From Bdellovibrionaceae bacterium UBA2316 (GTDB lineage Bacteria > Bdellovibrionota > Bdellovibrionia > Bdellovibrionales > Bdellovibrionaceae), in NCBI GenBank assembly GCA_002345205.1, contig DDVI01000079.1, positions 1 through 6,130 of the forward strand: DNA of 6,130 bases, in the 5' to 3' direction. Below the pieces are notes generated by a model. The model did not search any database. It worked only from the letters and a program-made list of their open reading frames with translations, and was not told the DNA's origin. The translations under genes were made by a program, and so were the position numbers. Below, one piece after another: positions 6,082 through 6,130 of the stretch; the first letter of the stretch is position 1; each line of letters begins with the position of its first letter.

Positions 6082-6130
6082 CTTCATTTGCTAATGGTAG
6101 GATGCATGACTACAAATTATTTAAAAAAAT

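Noticed and set aside
6094..6130. Possible gene start at the right edge (ATG 6094 or 6106, MTTNYLKK, preceded by GGTAGG)
   Set aside because: Only about a dozen codons are visible, with a poor ribosome binding site and no recognisable product; it cannot be supported without more sequence.

Overview
The window is AT-rich (by eye roughly one third G+C). It carries a tightly packed five-gene plus-strand cluster for a tripartite ABC efflux pump, followed by one small convergent minus-strand gene. A TolC-type outer-membrane channel implies a diderm (Gram-negative) bacterium. Base composition would suit low-GC groups such as the Bacteriovorax relatives, but nothing in the window fixes the taxon.

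Layout. Positions 1-944 hold the rear two thirds of a TolC-family channel gene. Its reading frame is broken near position 12-36, so either the gene is decayed here or it is shifted in frame just inside the left edge. Positions 946-1677 encode a short HlyD/YbhG-type membrane-fusion protein. Positions 1677-2405 and 2402-3319 encode two different ABC ATPases, corresponding to the two halves of a fused YbhF-type ATPase. Positions 3319-4437 and 4434-5540 encode two ABC-2 permeases of the YbhS/YbhR type. From the adaptor gene onward, every junction after it is a 1-bp (TAATG) or 4-bp (ATGA) stop/start overlap, and each start has a purine-rich ribosome binding site, so the genes look translationally coupled. 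Positions 5591-5932 (minus) encode a 113-residue DNA-binding protein. It joins a transposase-like helix-turn-helix to a NUMOD1-like module of the kind normally attached to homing endonucleases, and it has a good candidate promoter. The last 200 bases are non-coding apart from this promoter and a small repeat.

How it works together (inference from families): the two permeases form the inner-membrane pore, the two ATPases form a heterodimer that drives it, the adaptor bridges the periplasm, and the TolC protein gives the outer-membrane exit. The substrate cannot be read from the sequence; relatives export drugs and other small molecules.

Most interesting points: (1) all visible departures from ABC consensus (H-loop Ser in ATPase 1; LPGGI signature and GVTP D-loop in ATPase 2) fall on the same predicted composite ATP site, leaving the other consensus, as in CFTR; (2) the TolC gene appears frame-broken, and the spacing of its motifs fits loss of about 43 bases; (3) a free-standing HTH plus NUMOD1 protein has no nuclease; (4) a Cys pair sits at the base of the adaptor hairpin. 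I see no CRISPR array, RNA gene or complete insertion sequence.
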